From contig CAZAFU010000113.1 of the NCBI GenBank assembly GCA_964484475.1, positions 1 through 8,667 on the forward strand: a DNA stretch of 8,667 nucleotides, written 5' to 3'. The stretch comes from Parvularcula sp964484475. Lineage in GTDB: Bacteria; Pseudomonadota; Alphaproteobacteria; Caulobacterales; Parvularculaceae. Position numbers and translations under genes: made by a program. The notes below the pieces were generated by a model, which did no database searches, was not told the DNA's origin, and saw only the letters and a program-made list of their open reading frames with translations. Shown here piece by piece: positions 1-6,010 of the stretch; the stretch's first letter is position 1; every line of letters begins with the position of its first letter.

Positions 1-31
1 GGGGGGACCCGCCCCCGGCGCGGTCTGCCGA
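1..31 (-). other. Possible terminator stem after glyA (truncated by window edge)
   Basis: Just beyond the glyA stop, a run of G and a run of C (GGGGG, 5-nt spacer, CCCCC at about positions 2-16) could pair as a GC-rich hairpin in the glyA transcript. No U-tract is visible because the window ends at the stem. It may be the start of a terminator or simply GC-rich spacer. Confidence 0.2.
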
Positions 32-1327
32 TCAGTCCTGATAGATCGGAAAGCGACCCGTCAGGTCTTCGACTTCACCACGCACCTCGTTTTCGAGCGA
101 GCTGGTGTCGCCGCCTTCCGCGAGGCCGTCGAGAACCCGTGCGATCAGGCGCCCGGTCTCCTGAAACTCGGCAACCCCGAAACCGCGGGTGGTGGCGGCA
201 GGCGTTCCGAGGCGGATACCCGAGGTCACGGTCGGCTTTTCCGGATCGTCCGGGACGCCGTTCTTGTTGCAGGTCATGCCCGCCCGCTCGAGCGCCTCTT
301 CGGCAGCGTTGCCCTTCACACCCTTCGGCCTGAGATCGACCAGCAGGACGTGGGTGTCGGTTCCGCCCGAGACGACCGCATAGCCAGCCTCGACCAGAAC
401 CGCCGAGAGCGCCTTGGCGTTCTCGATCACCTGTTTGGTGTAGAGCTTGTATTCGGGCGTCAGCGCCTCGCCGAAGGCAGCGGCCTTGCCTGCGATGACA
501 TGCATCAGCGGGCCGCCCTGAAGGCCCGGGAACAGGGCCGAACGGAATTTCTTCGCAAGGTCCTTTTCGTTGGTGAGGATAATGCCGCCGCGCGGACCCC
601 GCAGGGTCTTGTGCGTGGTCGAGGTCACCGCATGAGCATGGGGCACCGGCGAGGGATAGTGACCGCCCGCCACGAGACCGGAGAAGTGGGCCATGTCGAC
701 GAGCAGATAGGCCCCCACCTCGTCGGCCACGCTCCTGAAGGCTTCGAAATCGATGAACCGCGAATAGGCCGAGCCGCCCGCGATGATCAGCTTCGGTTGC
801 TCTTCCTTCGCGATCCTCGAGACCTCGTCCATGTCGATTCGGTGGTCAGCCTTGCCGACGCCGTAATGGACGGCCTCGAACCACTTGCCCGACTGGTTGA
901 CCTTGGCGCCGTGCGTGAGGTGTCCGCCCGCGGCGAGGTCGAGGCCGAGGATCTTCTCACCCGGCTTGAGGAGCGCCATGAAGACGGCCTGATTCGCCTG
1001 GCTGCCCGAGTGGGGCTGGACGATGGCTTCCTCGCAGTCGAAAAGCCGCTTCGCCCGGTCGATGGCGAGCTGTTCGACCTGGTCCACGAACTCGCAGCCG
1101 CCGTAATAGCGCCGGCCCGGAAAACCTTCCGCATACTTGTTCGTCAGGACCGAGCCTTGGGCTTCCAGGACGGCGCGGCTGACGATGTTCTCGGAGGCGA
1201 TCAGCTCGATCTGCCTCTGCTGGCGCTCGAGTTCACGCTGCATCATCGCGAAAAGGTCGGGGTCGGCCTCGGCGAGGGAGCGGTCGAAGGAAAACGGGTG
1301 CGCGCTGAGATTCTCGGCGGTGGTCAT
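32..1327 (-). CDS. glyA: Serine hydroxymethyltransferase
   Basis: This cytosolic PLP enzyme interconverts serine plus tetrahydrofolate and glycine plus 5,10-methylene-THF, the main source of one-carbon units. The protein is 431 aa, the usual bacterial length with about 11 extra N-terminal residues. Visible landmarks are ELIASEN near residue 41, the TNKYAEGFPGRRYYGG substrate-binding stretch (62-77), HSGSQAN near 106-112, DMAHFSGL near 211, and the PLP-binding lysine in STTHKTLRGPRGG (K240). An in-frame GTG at 1339 would add four residues. I prefer the ATG at 1327 because GGAAG lies about 6 nt before it, whereas the GTG has no clear ribosome binding site. The stop is TGA at 32-34. The gene is transcribed divergently from mucR and has no partner inside the window. 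Identification is near certain; only the start is open. Confidence 0.97.
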   Translation of the reverse strand: MTTAENLSAHPFSFDRSLAEADPDLFAMMQRELERQQRQIELIASENIVSRAVLEAQGSVLTNKYAEGFPGRRYYGGCEFVDQVEQLAIDRAKRLFDCEEAIVQPHSGSQANQAVFMALLKPGEKILGLDLAAGGHLTHGAKVNQSGKWFEAVHYGVGKADHRIDMDEVSRIAKEEQPKLIIAGGSAYSRFIDFEAFRSVADEVGAYLLVDMAHFSGLVAGGHYPSPVPHAHAVTSTTHKTLRGPRGGIILTNEKDLAKKFRSALFPGLQGGPLMHVIAGKAAAFGEALTPEYKLYTKQVIENAKALSAVLVEAGYAVVSGGTDTHVLLVDLRPKGVKGNAAEEALERAGMTCNKNGVPDDPEKPTVTSGIRLGTPAATTRGFGVAEFQETGRLIARVLDGLAEGGDTSSLENEVRGEVEDLTGRFPIYQD

Positions 1328-1594
1328 GGCAGCTTCCACATCGTTGAAGGATCACCCCTCCCCTACGCCGCAGCGCCCTGTTGAGGAAGGGGGCGGATTG
1401 CCTCCGTGCCAGATGAGCGCTTTGTTCACCAACCTGACAATCTACAGTATGCAAAGACTGAAACGAGCGAATTTTTCCTTGGCTTTACCTCGCAACGTCA
1501 TTATGCGCTGGCATTCACATACTGGACATGGGCGGCTCTTCCCCTCCCGTTCTGACACGGGCTCGGCCGCTCTTTTGATGAACAGGATCAATCA
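1328..1594. promoter_or_regulatory. Divergent control region between glyA (-) and mucR (+)
   Basis: This 267-nt gap is the longest non-coding stretch in the window. It must hold the promoters of both glyA and mucR because the genes point away from each other. The centre (about 1436-1520) is clearly more AT-rich than the surrounding genes, as expected for promoter DNA and for MucR-type binding, which favours AT-rich sites with T-A steps; autoregulation of mucR here is an inference. A weak -35/-10-like pair for mucR (TTGGCT at about 1479, 17-nt spacer, TATGCG) can be drawn but is not convincing. The glyA leader contains a small CGCCC/GGGCG inverted repeat (about 1374-1395). I do not recognise a known riboswitch. 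Confidence 0.5.
1584..1587 (+). promoter_or_regulatory. Ribosome binding site of mucR
   Basis: AGGA lies 7 nt before the ATG at 1595. It supports this start for mucR and excludes the nearby out-of-frame ATG at 1578. Confidence 0.6.
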
Positions 1595-2068
1595 ATGGCA
1601 GACACCACGCAAAACGAAGCCGCCATCGACCGGTCCGAGACGCTCAGTCTCACGACCGACATTGTCGCAGCCTTCGTCAGCAACAATTCAGTTCCGGCAG
1701 AACAGCTGCAGGACCTTTTGCAGAACACCTTTCAGACCCTGAGCAACCTCTCCGGCGTCCCGAAAGACGAAGAGGTCCAGCAAAAACCGGCTGTCCCGGT
1801 ACGCAAATCGATCACCGACGACTATCTTATCTGTCTTGAAGACGGCAAGAAGTTGAAGATGCTCAAGCGTTATCTTCGCACTCAGTACAACATGAGCCCC
1901 GAAGACTATCGCCGCAAATGGAATCTCCCCGCCGACTATCCCATGGTGGCACCGAACTATGCCAAGCGGCGCTCGGAATTCGCCAAGCAAATCGGCCTCG
2001 GTACCCAAGGCGGACGCAAGGCGACAGCCAAGCGGGCCCGGCGCAAGACCGCACAGACTGCATCTTAA
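1595..2068 (+). CDS. mucR: MucR/Ros-family transcriptional regulator with degenerate zinc site
   Basis: This 157-aa DNA-binding protein belongs to the Ros/MucR family, global regulators of surface polysaccharide, motility and cell-cycle genes in Alphaproteobacteria. The N-terminal half (about 10-60) matches the family's oligomerisation region. The C-terminal half carries the hallmark block: DDYLICLEDGKKLKMLKRYL, then SPEDYRRKWNLPADYPMVAPNY and a KQIGLG motif. Ros binds zinc through C-x2-C-x9-H-x4-H. The matching positions here are C80, D83, Y93 and Y98, so three of four ligands are gone. Family members without zinc ligands are known (the Mesorhizobium loti Ml proteins), so this need not be inactive. 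The tail (about 141-153) is strongly basic. The gene stands alone, divergent from glyA and convergent with tatC. Family assignment is firm; the target genes are unknown. Confidence 0.93.
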   Translation: MADTTQNEAAIDRSETLSLTTDIVAAFVSNNSVPAEQLQDLLQNTFQTLSNLSGVPKDEEVQQKPAVPVRKSITDDYLICLEDGKKLKMLKRYLRTQYNMSPEDYRRKWNLPADYPMVAPNYAKRRSEFAKQIGLGTQGGRKATAKRARRKTAQTAS

Positions 2069-2071
2069 GTT

Positions 2072-2103
2072 AAACTCTCCCGAGAGACAGTTTCAACTCT
2101 CCC
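2072..2103 (+). repeat. Short hairpin and 9-bp direct repeat downstream of mucR
   Basis: AACTCTCCC occurs at 2073-2081 and again at 2095-2103. The first copy can also pair with the sequence that follows (AAACTCTC with GAG-2-nt bulge-AGTTT, 2072-2093). There is no U-tract, so this is not itself a terminator. It would lie in the mucR 3' untranslated region. Function unknown; it may be chance. Confidence 0.25.
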
Positions 2104-2145
2104 AATCGTGATTCGGGTTTTCATTCCCGGCATCTTTGGCAGACG

Positions 2146-2178
2146 AAAAAGCGGCGGCTCAGGTCCGCCGCTTTTTTT
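2146..2178. terminator. Bidirectional rho-independent terminator for mucR and tatC
   Basis: A perfect 7-bp GC stem (GCGGCGG at 2151-2157 with CCGCCGC at 2165-2171) encloses a 7-nt loop. It is flanked by A5 (2146-2150) on one side and T7 (2172-2178) on the other, so it gives a hairpin followed by a U-run on either strand. On the plus strand it ends mucR, about 80 nt past its stop. On the minus strand it ends the scpA-scpB-tatABC block. The tatC TGA (2159-2161) lies inside the loop, and the right-hand arm encodes the last tatC residues (KKRRT). Confidence 0.93.
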
Positions 2179-2968
2179 GTGTCCAGACGACACCCCAAAT
2201 CGAAACTTCGTAAAGAAGAAGGATCGAGACCCCCAGCGCGATCTGGCTCATGGGGTCCGGCGGGGTCAGGAATGCGGCGACGAGGAAGATGACCACGATC
2301 GCGTAGCGCCTGTTCTTTCGCAGCCATTCGTCGGTCACCAGACCGGCCTGGGCAAGCAGCATCAGCACCACCGGCAACTGGAACGCGAAACCGAAACCCA
2401 GCATCAGCGCCAGCGCGAGATCGAGGTAGTCGCCGACCTTCACGAAGAGATTGTAGCTGGCGGGTGCGGTGGCCTCCGCCCTGCCCTCGACGCCCAGTGC
2501 GAAATCGAGAACCAGTGGCAGGATCATCTGGTGCACGAGCGCGATCCCGATCCCGAAGAGAACCGGCATGGCGAAGAGGAACGGCGTGACCGCCCGCCGC
2601 TCAGACCGGTAGAGGCCGGGCGCGACGAAGGCATAGAGCTGCCAGGCAGTGATGGGAAAGCTCACCATGAGCGCCGCGAAGAAGCTGAGCTTCACTTGCG
2701 CGAAGAAGAGTTCCAAGGGGAAATAGTTCAGGATCGGCCGCTCGTTGCCAAAGGATTTGAGCGCCTCGACATAGGGCAGTGTCAGGAGGTTGTAGAGCGG
2801 GGCCGAGACCAGGAAACAGAGAATGAAACTGGCAGCCAGCGCCCCGACAACCACGAGCAGGCGGGTCCTCAGTTCTGCCAGGTGCGAGATCAGCGGCGCG
2901 CGCGACTGTTCGATATCGGACTCACCGTCATCATCGACGATGTCCGGCTTGGGGACGAGATCAGCCAT
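2159..2968 (-). CDS. tatC: Sec-independent protein translocase subunit TatC
   Basis: This inner-membrane receptor of the twin-arginine pathway binds the RR signal peptide and recruits TatA and TatB to export folded proteins. At 269 aa with six predicted membrane segments it has the normal family size. Family motifs visible are HLAELRTRL (about 29-37), ELFFAQVKLSFF, the FVAPGLYRSERR loop with its conserved glutamate, and LTPPDPMSQIALGVSILLLYEVSIW near the C-terminus. The N-terminus has an acidic extension (DIVDDDGESD). The ATG at 2968 overlaps the tatB stop by 8 nt (ATGGCTGA), which indicates translational coupling. It is the last gene of the run; its stop lies in the terminator loop, and the sequence before the stop contains A7. 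Confidence 0.98.
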   Translation of the reverse strand: MADLVPKPDIVDDDGESDIEQSRAPLISHLAELRTRLLVVVGALAASFILCFLVSAPLYNLLTLPYVEALKSFGNERPILNYFPLELFFAQVKLSFFAALMVSFPITAWQLYAFVAPGLYRSERRAVTPFLFAMPVLFGIGIALVHQMILPLVLDFALGVEGRAEATAPASYNLFVKVGDYLDLALALMLGFGFAFQLPVVLMLLAQAGLVTDEWLRKNRRYAIVVIFLVAAFLTPPDPMSQIALGVSILLLYEVSIWGVVWTQKKRRT

Positions 2969-3302
2969 GGCTGTTCTTGGGCTCCGAGGCTTCGCCGGTC
3001 GAAGAACTGGGCGAAGGCTTGCCGGCCGCCGCCGACTCGATATCGGCCATGGCGTCGCTCATGTCCTTGGCGCCTGAGTTCTTTTTCAGCTCCTCGATCT
3101 CGCGGCGCATCTCTTCCATCTCGGCTTCACGCACCATCTGGTTGATGCCGCCGCGGAACTCGTCGGCCAGGCGACGGGCCTTACCGAGAAGCTTGCCCGC
3201 GCCGTAGAGGAACTTCGGCAGGTCCTTGGGCCCGATGATGATAAGGGCGAGAATAGCCAGAACCATCAGCTCCGGCAGGCCGAGCTGAGGAACGATGCTC
3301 AT
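2961..3302 (-). CDS. tatB: Sec-independent protein translocase subunit TatB
   Basis: TatB forms the substrate-receptor complex with TatC in the inner membrane. The 113-aa protein shows the TatB pattern: a short periplasmic N-terminus, one membrane helix starting at GLPELMVLAILALIIIGPKDLP (with the conserved glutamate and the GPKDLP hinge), an amphipathic helix (about 30-50) and a charged coiled-coil-like segment rich in E, R and K (about 58-75). A Ser/Pro-rich tail ends it. It is on the short side for an alphaproteobacterial TatB. The start ATG overlaps the tatA stop as ATGA (3299-3302) and the 3' end overlaps tatC by 8 nt, so all three tat genes should be translated together. Confidence 0.96.
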   Translation of the reverse strand: MSIVPQLGLPELMVLAILALIIIGPKDLPKFLYGAGKLLGKARRLADEFRGGINQMVREAEMEEMRREIEELKKNSGAKDMSDAMADIESAAAGKPSPSSSTGEASEPKNSHG

Positions 3303-3541
3303 TGCGCTTTGTGGGTCTCACGCTCCGGCTGCGAGGTGGTGGCGTCGTCGGTCCGGGCATCGGAACCAAGGGTTTGCACGTTGCTGGTGGTTTCCGCCTC
3401 GTCGTCCTCGTTGAGGCCCTTGCGGAACGAGCGGACACCCTTGGCGAGATCGCCCATCAGGGCGGAGATCTTGCCACGTCCGCCAAACAAGATCAGCACG
3501 ATGATCAGGACGAGCAGAAGCTGCTGCCAACCGGGTACCAT
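3299..3541 (-). CDS. tatA: Sec-independent protein translocase subunit TatA
   Basis: TatA is the pore-forming or membrane-thinning component of the Tat translocase. The 80-aa protein starts with GWQQLLLVLIIVLILFG (membrane helix, residues 4-20), followed by the FG hinge and the GRGKISALMGDLAKGVRSFRKGL amphipathic helix typical of TatA, then an acidic soluble tail. AGAGG sits about 7 nt before the ATG at 3541, a good ribosome binding site. It is the first of the three overlapping tat genes and lies 54 nt after scpB, so it may belong to the same transcript. That the sequence GKIS and LMGD mark TatA rather than TatB is established for the family. Confidence 0.97.
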   Translation of the reverse strand: MVPGWQQLLLVLIIVLILFGGRGKISALMGDLAKGVRSFRKGLNEDDEAETTSNVQTLGSDARTDDATTSQPERETHKAQ

Positions 3542-3595
3542 GGGTCATCCTCTCATGGGCGCGACGCGCCGGGTCTCACGCGGGTGCCCTTAGGC

Positions 3596-4138
3596 TCAGT
3601 CCGCGTCTTCCGCCAGCTCCTCGTCGTCATAAGGGTCCGCGTCAACAGGACGGGGCACGTCGAAACCGGGCGGCAGATGCCCTTCTAGCAGACCTTGGGC
3701 TTTCAAATCCTGAAGCCCCGGTAAGTCTCCCAGGCTTTCGAGGTCGAAGTGTTCGAGAAAGGCCGGCGTCGTGCCGTAAAGGAGCGGCCGGCCAGGAGCA
3801 TCGCGGCGCCCTTTCTGCTTCACCCAGCCCAGCGTGATGAGCTGGTCGAGGCTGCCCTTGGAGACCGAGACCCCGCGAACTTCCTCGATCTCCGCGCGGC
3901 TGCAGGGCTGGTGGTAGGCAATGATCGCAAGCGTTTCGAGGGCTGGCCGGCCCAGTTTGCGGGTGCTTTCCTGATGCAGGACCAAGACCTCCGCGCAATC
4001 GGGTGCCGTGACGAACTGCCAGCGTCCGCCCACCTGGCGGAGGTTCACGCCCCTGCCTTCGTAACTGTCCTTGAGTTCCTCGAGCAGCCCGCTCACCGGC
4101 CCGCCGGGCACGCGGTCGGCGATGACCGCCTCGGACAT
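3596..4138 (-). CDS. scpB: Segregation and condensation protein B, conserved body (gene appears frameshifted)
   Basis: ScpB dimers bind the kleisin ScpA in the SMC-ScpAB complex that compacts and segregates the chromosome. This frame encodes 180 aa covering most of the two winged-helix domains. Recognisable segments are LLEELKDSYEGRGVNL, the block LGRPALETLAIIAYHQPCSRAEIEEVRGVSVSKG and GRPLLYGTTPAFLEHFDLESLGDLPGL, followed by an acidic tail. It opens at MSEAVIADRVP, which in other ScpBs is preceded by the first helix (…FA.AEP). Here the bases just upstream read A-E-P in the same frame, but an in-frame stop (4196-4198) cuts this off from the natural start next to scpA. GGAG lies 4 nt before the ATG at 4138, so internal initiation of a truncated protein is possible. 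See the entry for the N-terminal fragment. Confidence 0.85.
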   Translation of the reverse strand: MSEAVIADRVPGGPVSGLLEELKDSYEGRGVNLRQVGGRWQFVTAPDCAEVLVLHQESTRKLGRPALETLAIIAYHQPCSRAEIEEVRGVSVSKGSLDQLITLGWVKQKGRRDAPGRPLLYGTTPAFLEHFDLESLGDLPGLQDLKAQGLLEGHLPPGFDVPRPVDADPYDDEELAEDAD

Positions 4139-4281
4139 CGGCTCCGCTGGGCAGCGACGGCCGCCTCGTCCTCGGCCTCGAGAACATCGTCCACGTCATG
4201 ATGCTCGGCGTCGCCTTGGAGTTCGCCCCTCGCTTCGATGCTGTCGGCCTCCTCGGGGCGGGACGCAGTAAACATGGTCAT
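4139..4281 (-). pseudogene. scpB: N-terminal part of scpB in a shifted frame
   Basis: An ATG at 4281 overlaps the scpA stop as ATGA (4278-4281), the usual arrangement for coupled scpA and scpB. It opens a frame beginning MTMFTASRPEEADSIEAR that becomes very acidic (HDVDDVLEAEDEAA), like the variable leader of alphaproteobacterial ScpB. It does not run into the conserved body. It continues out of frame to a stop at 4093-4095. The body frame is one base back (-1), so one missing base between about 4139 and 4195 would rejoin them into about 228 aa, a normal ScpB length. With one base added, the join reads AVAA-x-AEPMSEA, close to the expected first helix, although that helix also looks a little short. 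It could be a real mutation, an assembly error, or a non-coding leader. Confidence 0.6.
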
Positions 4282-5075
4282 GGCGCGGCCTTCACGAGAA
4301 TGGGGTCGAAGGCCTCGTCCTGGCGCAGGGTTGCCTGGCCGTCCCGGGCAGCTTCGAGGGCGGCGGTGAATGTCGATGCGACGACGCCTTCCTTTGGCCC
4401 GGCAAAGGGGTTGCCGCGGGCCAGGCCGGTCAGCTCGAACCAGTCTTCCTGACGGCTGAGCGCGGCACGCAAGGCATCGCGCGCCTCCTCGATCCGGTAG
4501 ACCGGGATGGGCTCCGCACGGCGTTCGGGCGCGGCCGCGCGAAGACGCTGGCGCGAATAGGCCTGGAGGAGATCGTAGAGTTCCGCAGCGGTGTGGGTGG
4601 TCCGGCGGACCTCGGTACCGCGCATCCCGCGCGGGGAGACGTCCCGTCCGAGAACCCTGCGCTTCATCAGGTTCTGCGCCGATTTGCGCATGGCATCGAG
4701 CCTGCGAAGGCGATGCGCCAGCAGGGCCGCGATCTCTTCGCCCGAGAGCTCTTCGCCATCATCGTCCTGCTTGGGAAGCAGGAGCCTCGTTTTCAGGTAG
4801 GTCAGCCAGCTCGCCATCACGAGATAGTCCGCGGCGAGCTGGAGGTTGCGGCTCTGCGCCTCCTCGACGAAGCGGAGATACTGCTCGGCGAGGGCGAGGA
4901 CCGAGATTTCCCTCAGGTCGACCTTCTGGTGATGGGCAAGATCAAGCAGGGCGTCGAGCGGCCCCTCGTAGCCTTCGAGGCGAAGGATCAGGGTCTGGGC
5001 CGGATCGCTCCTGCCCGCGTCGTCTTCAAACTCGGGTACGTGATCGTCGAACACTGGCGCCCACTCCTCTGCCAT
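4278..5075 (-). CDS. scpA: Segregation and condensation protein A (kleisin)
   Basis: ScpA is the kleisin that bridges the SMC dimer and binds ScpB on the nucleoid. The 265-aa protein has an acidic leader (about 1-25), then the diagnostic N-terminal block LRLEGYEGPLDALLDLAHHQ (31-50) and KVDLREISVLALAEQYL, the LAADYLVMASWLTYLKTRLLLP segment (80-101), a charged middle, and a C-terminal winged-helix region ending in FDPILVKAAP. The start ATG at 5075 is the only start after an in-frame stop at 5112-5114; it lacks an obvious Shine-Dalgarno sequence, so translation may depend on the upstream SPOR gene 36 nt away. Its stop overlaps an ATG at 4281. In many relatives nagZ lies immediately upstream; it is absent here. 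Confidence 0.96.
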   Translation of the reverse strand: MAEEWAPVFDDHVPEFEDDAGRSDPAQTLILRLEGYEGPLDALLDLAHHQKVDLREISVLALAEQYLRFVEEAQSRNLQLAADYLVMASWLTYLKTRLLLPKQDDDGEELSGEEIAALLAHRLRRLDAMRKSAQNLMKRRVLGRDVSPRGMRGTEVRRTTHTAAELYDLLQAYSRQRLRAAAPERRAEPIPVYRIEEARDALRAALSRQEDWFELTGLARGNPFAGPKEGVVASTFTAALEAARDGQATLRQDEAFDPILVKAAP

Positions 5076-5111
5076 GGGCGACGCTAGGCCGAGTCGGCTG
5101 GCGCGCCGCCT

Positions 5112-5942
5112 CTAAACGCCGCGGACAAGGCAGTCCTGTCCGCGTGTCTTGAGCTGGTTGCAGTAATTGTTCGCCGCGGATTTCGAGGGGAACGGGCCGA
5201 TCCGCAGGCGGTGATAGGTCCTGCCCTTCACCTCGGCAACCTGAACGTCCGGCTCCTTGCTGGAAACCAGCGTACCCATCTTGCCGGTCATGCCCTCGAA
5301 ATAGGAGAGCGCGTCGGCGTTGCTGTCGAAGGCGCCGACCTGGACCACATGGCTGCCCGAAAGGGCGCCGGGTGCCGGCTGCGGCTCCGGTGCGGTGGTG
5401 GAAGCTGCGGTGCGCGCAGTCTCGGGCGTTTCCCGAGCAGGTTGCCGCGCCGGTTCGGCGGCGGTGGTCGCCTGGGCGGTCCTAGGCTCGCTCTGGACGG
5501 GCTGGCGGGTGGTGACGGCCGCAACGGCAGGATCCTCGGTTTCCGCCCGGCTGCCGCTGGTATCGGGAGCGCCCGGGCGGCCGTTGGACGACAGCGTCGT
5601 CGGCGCCGCGCCGTAACCGCTCAGCGCATCCTCGGACTGGTTTTCGTAGGTGACCGTGCGGGTCGGCACGGTACCGTTGGTGATCCGGTCGTAGACCTCG
5701 GCCCGGTCGCTCTTCGCCACGTCCAGGGGCACGTCCTCGGCAACCGGGGTCGGGTCGGCCGCCACGACAGGCAGCTCCTCCGCATAGCTCGAGGCCCGGG
5801 CCATCCCCTGCTTGTAGGCGTAGTAGACCACCAGGACGAACACCATGAGCAGGGTCGCCAGGATCGTCAGGATGGTGAAGCCGGACAGGCCGCCTTCGTC
5901 TTCTTCAAGAATCTCGTTCACGTTAGCCACCGTGCTCGACAT
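5112..5942 (-). CDS. Membrane-anchored SPOR-domain protein
   Basis: This 276-aa protein is probably a cell-division or envelope factor. Residues 1-20 are cytoplasmic and acidic, a single membrane segment spans about 21-42 (FTILTILATLLMVFVLVVYY), and a long, low-complexity periplasmic linker rich in Ala, Thr, Pro and Glu follows (about 55-194). The C-terminal SPOR domain (about 197-275) begins SHVVQVGAF and ends with YHRLRIGPFPSKSAANNYCNQL and CLVRG. SPOR domains bind peptidoglycan strands stripped of stem peptides at the septum. AAGGGA lies 10 nt before the ATG at 5942. It sits between dgt and scpA; in relatives argS often lies upstream and nagZ downstream, and neither is present here. The domain call is firm; the exact role is inferred. 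Confidence 0.9.
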   Translation of the reverse strand: MSSTVANVNEILEEDEGGLSGFTILTILATLLMVFVLVVYYAYKQGMARASSYAEELPVVAADPTPVAEDVPLDVAKSDRAEVYDRITNGTVPTRTVTYENQSEDALSGYGAAPTTLSSNGRPGAPDTSGSRAETEDPAVAAVTTRQPVQSEPRTAQATTAAEPARQPARETPETARTAASTTAPEPQPAPGALSGSHVVQVGAFDSNADALSYFEGMTGKMGTLVSSKEPDVQVAEVKGRTYHRLRIGPFPSKSAANNYCNQLKTRGQDCLVRGV

Positions 5943-6010
5943 CGCGAGGGGGTCCCTTGAAAGCCTTCGTTAAGGGTTTTCGCGCGGATCGGTAAAGACG
6001 CTGTTAACCC

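Noticed and set aside
350..1384. Long open frame on the plus strand opposite glyA
   Set aside because: It is fully antisense to the strongly conserved SHMT and has no recognisable motif; long antisense frames are expected at this GC content.
1342..1440. Riboswitch in the glyA leader
   Set aside because: Glycine, SAM, SAH and SAM/SAH riboswitches were considered, but their conserved cores were not seen; only a small CGCCC/GGGCG repeat is present.
1137..1742. Plus-strand frame crossing the glyA-mucR gap and entering mucR out of frame
   Set aside because: It overlaps both genes in wrong frames, has no ribosome binding site at its internal ATGs and no recognisable similarity; the gap is better explained as promoter DNA.
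2108..3145. Long open frame on the plus strand opposite tatC and tatB
   Set aside because: It is antisense to two clearly conserved genes, has a composition dominated by Arg, Glu, Gln and Asp typical of GC-rich shadow frames, shows no domain, and runs through the terminator hairpin.
5211..5960. Open frame on the plus strand opposite the SPOR gene
   Set aside because: Gly/Arg-rich repetitive translation arises from the complement of the Ala/Pro/Thr linker; no domain seen.
5968..6010. CtrA-type TTAA-N7-TTAA sites between dgt and the SPOR gene, and near 8409
   Set aside because: Single TTAA tetramers occur, but none has a second half at the required spacing.
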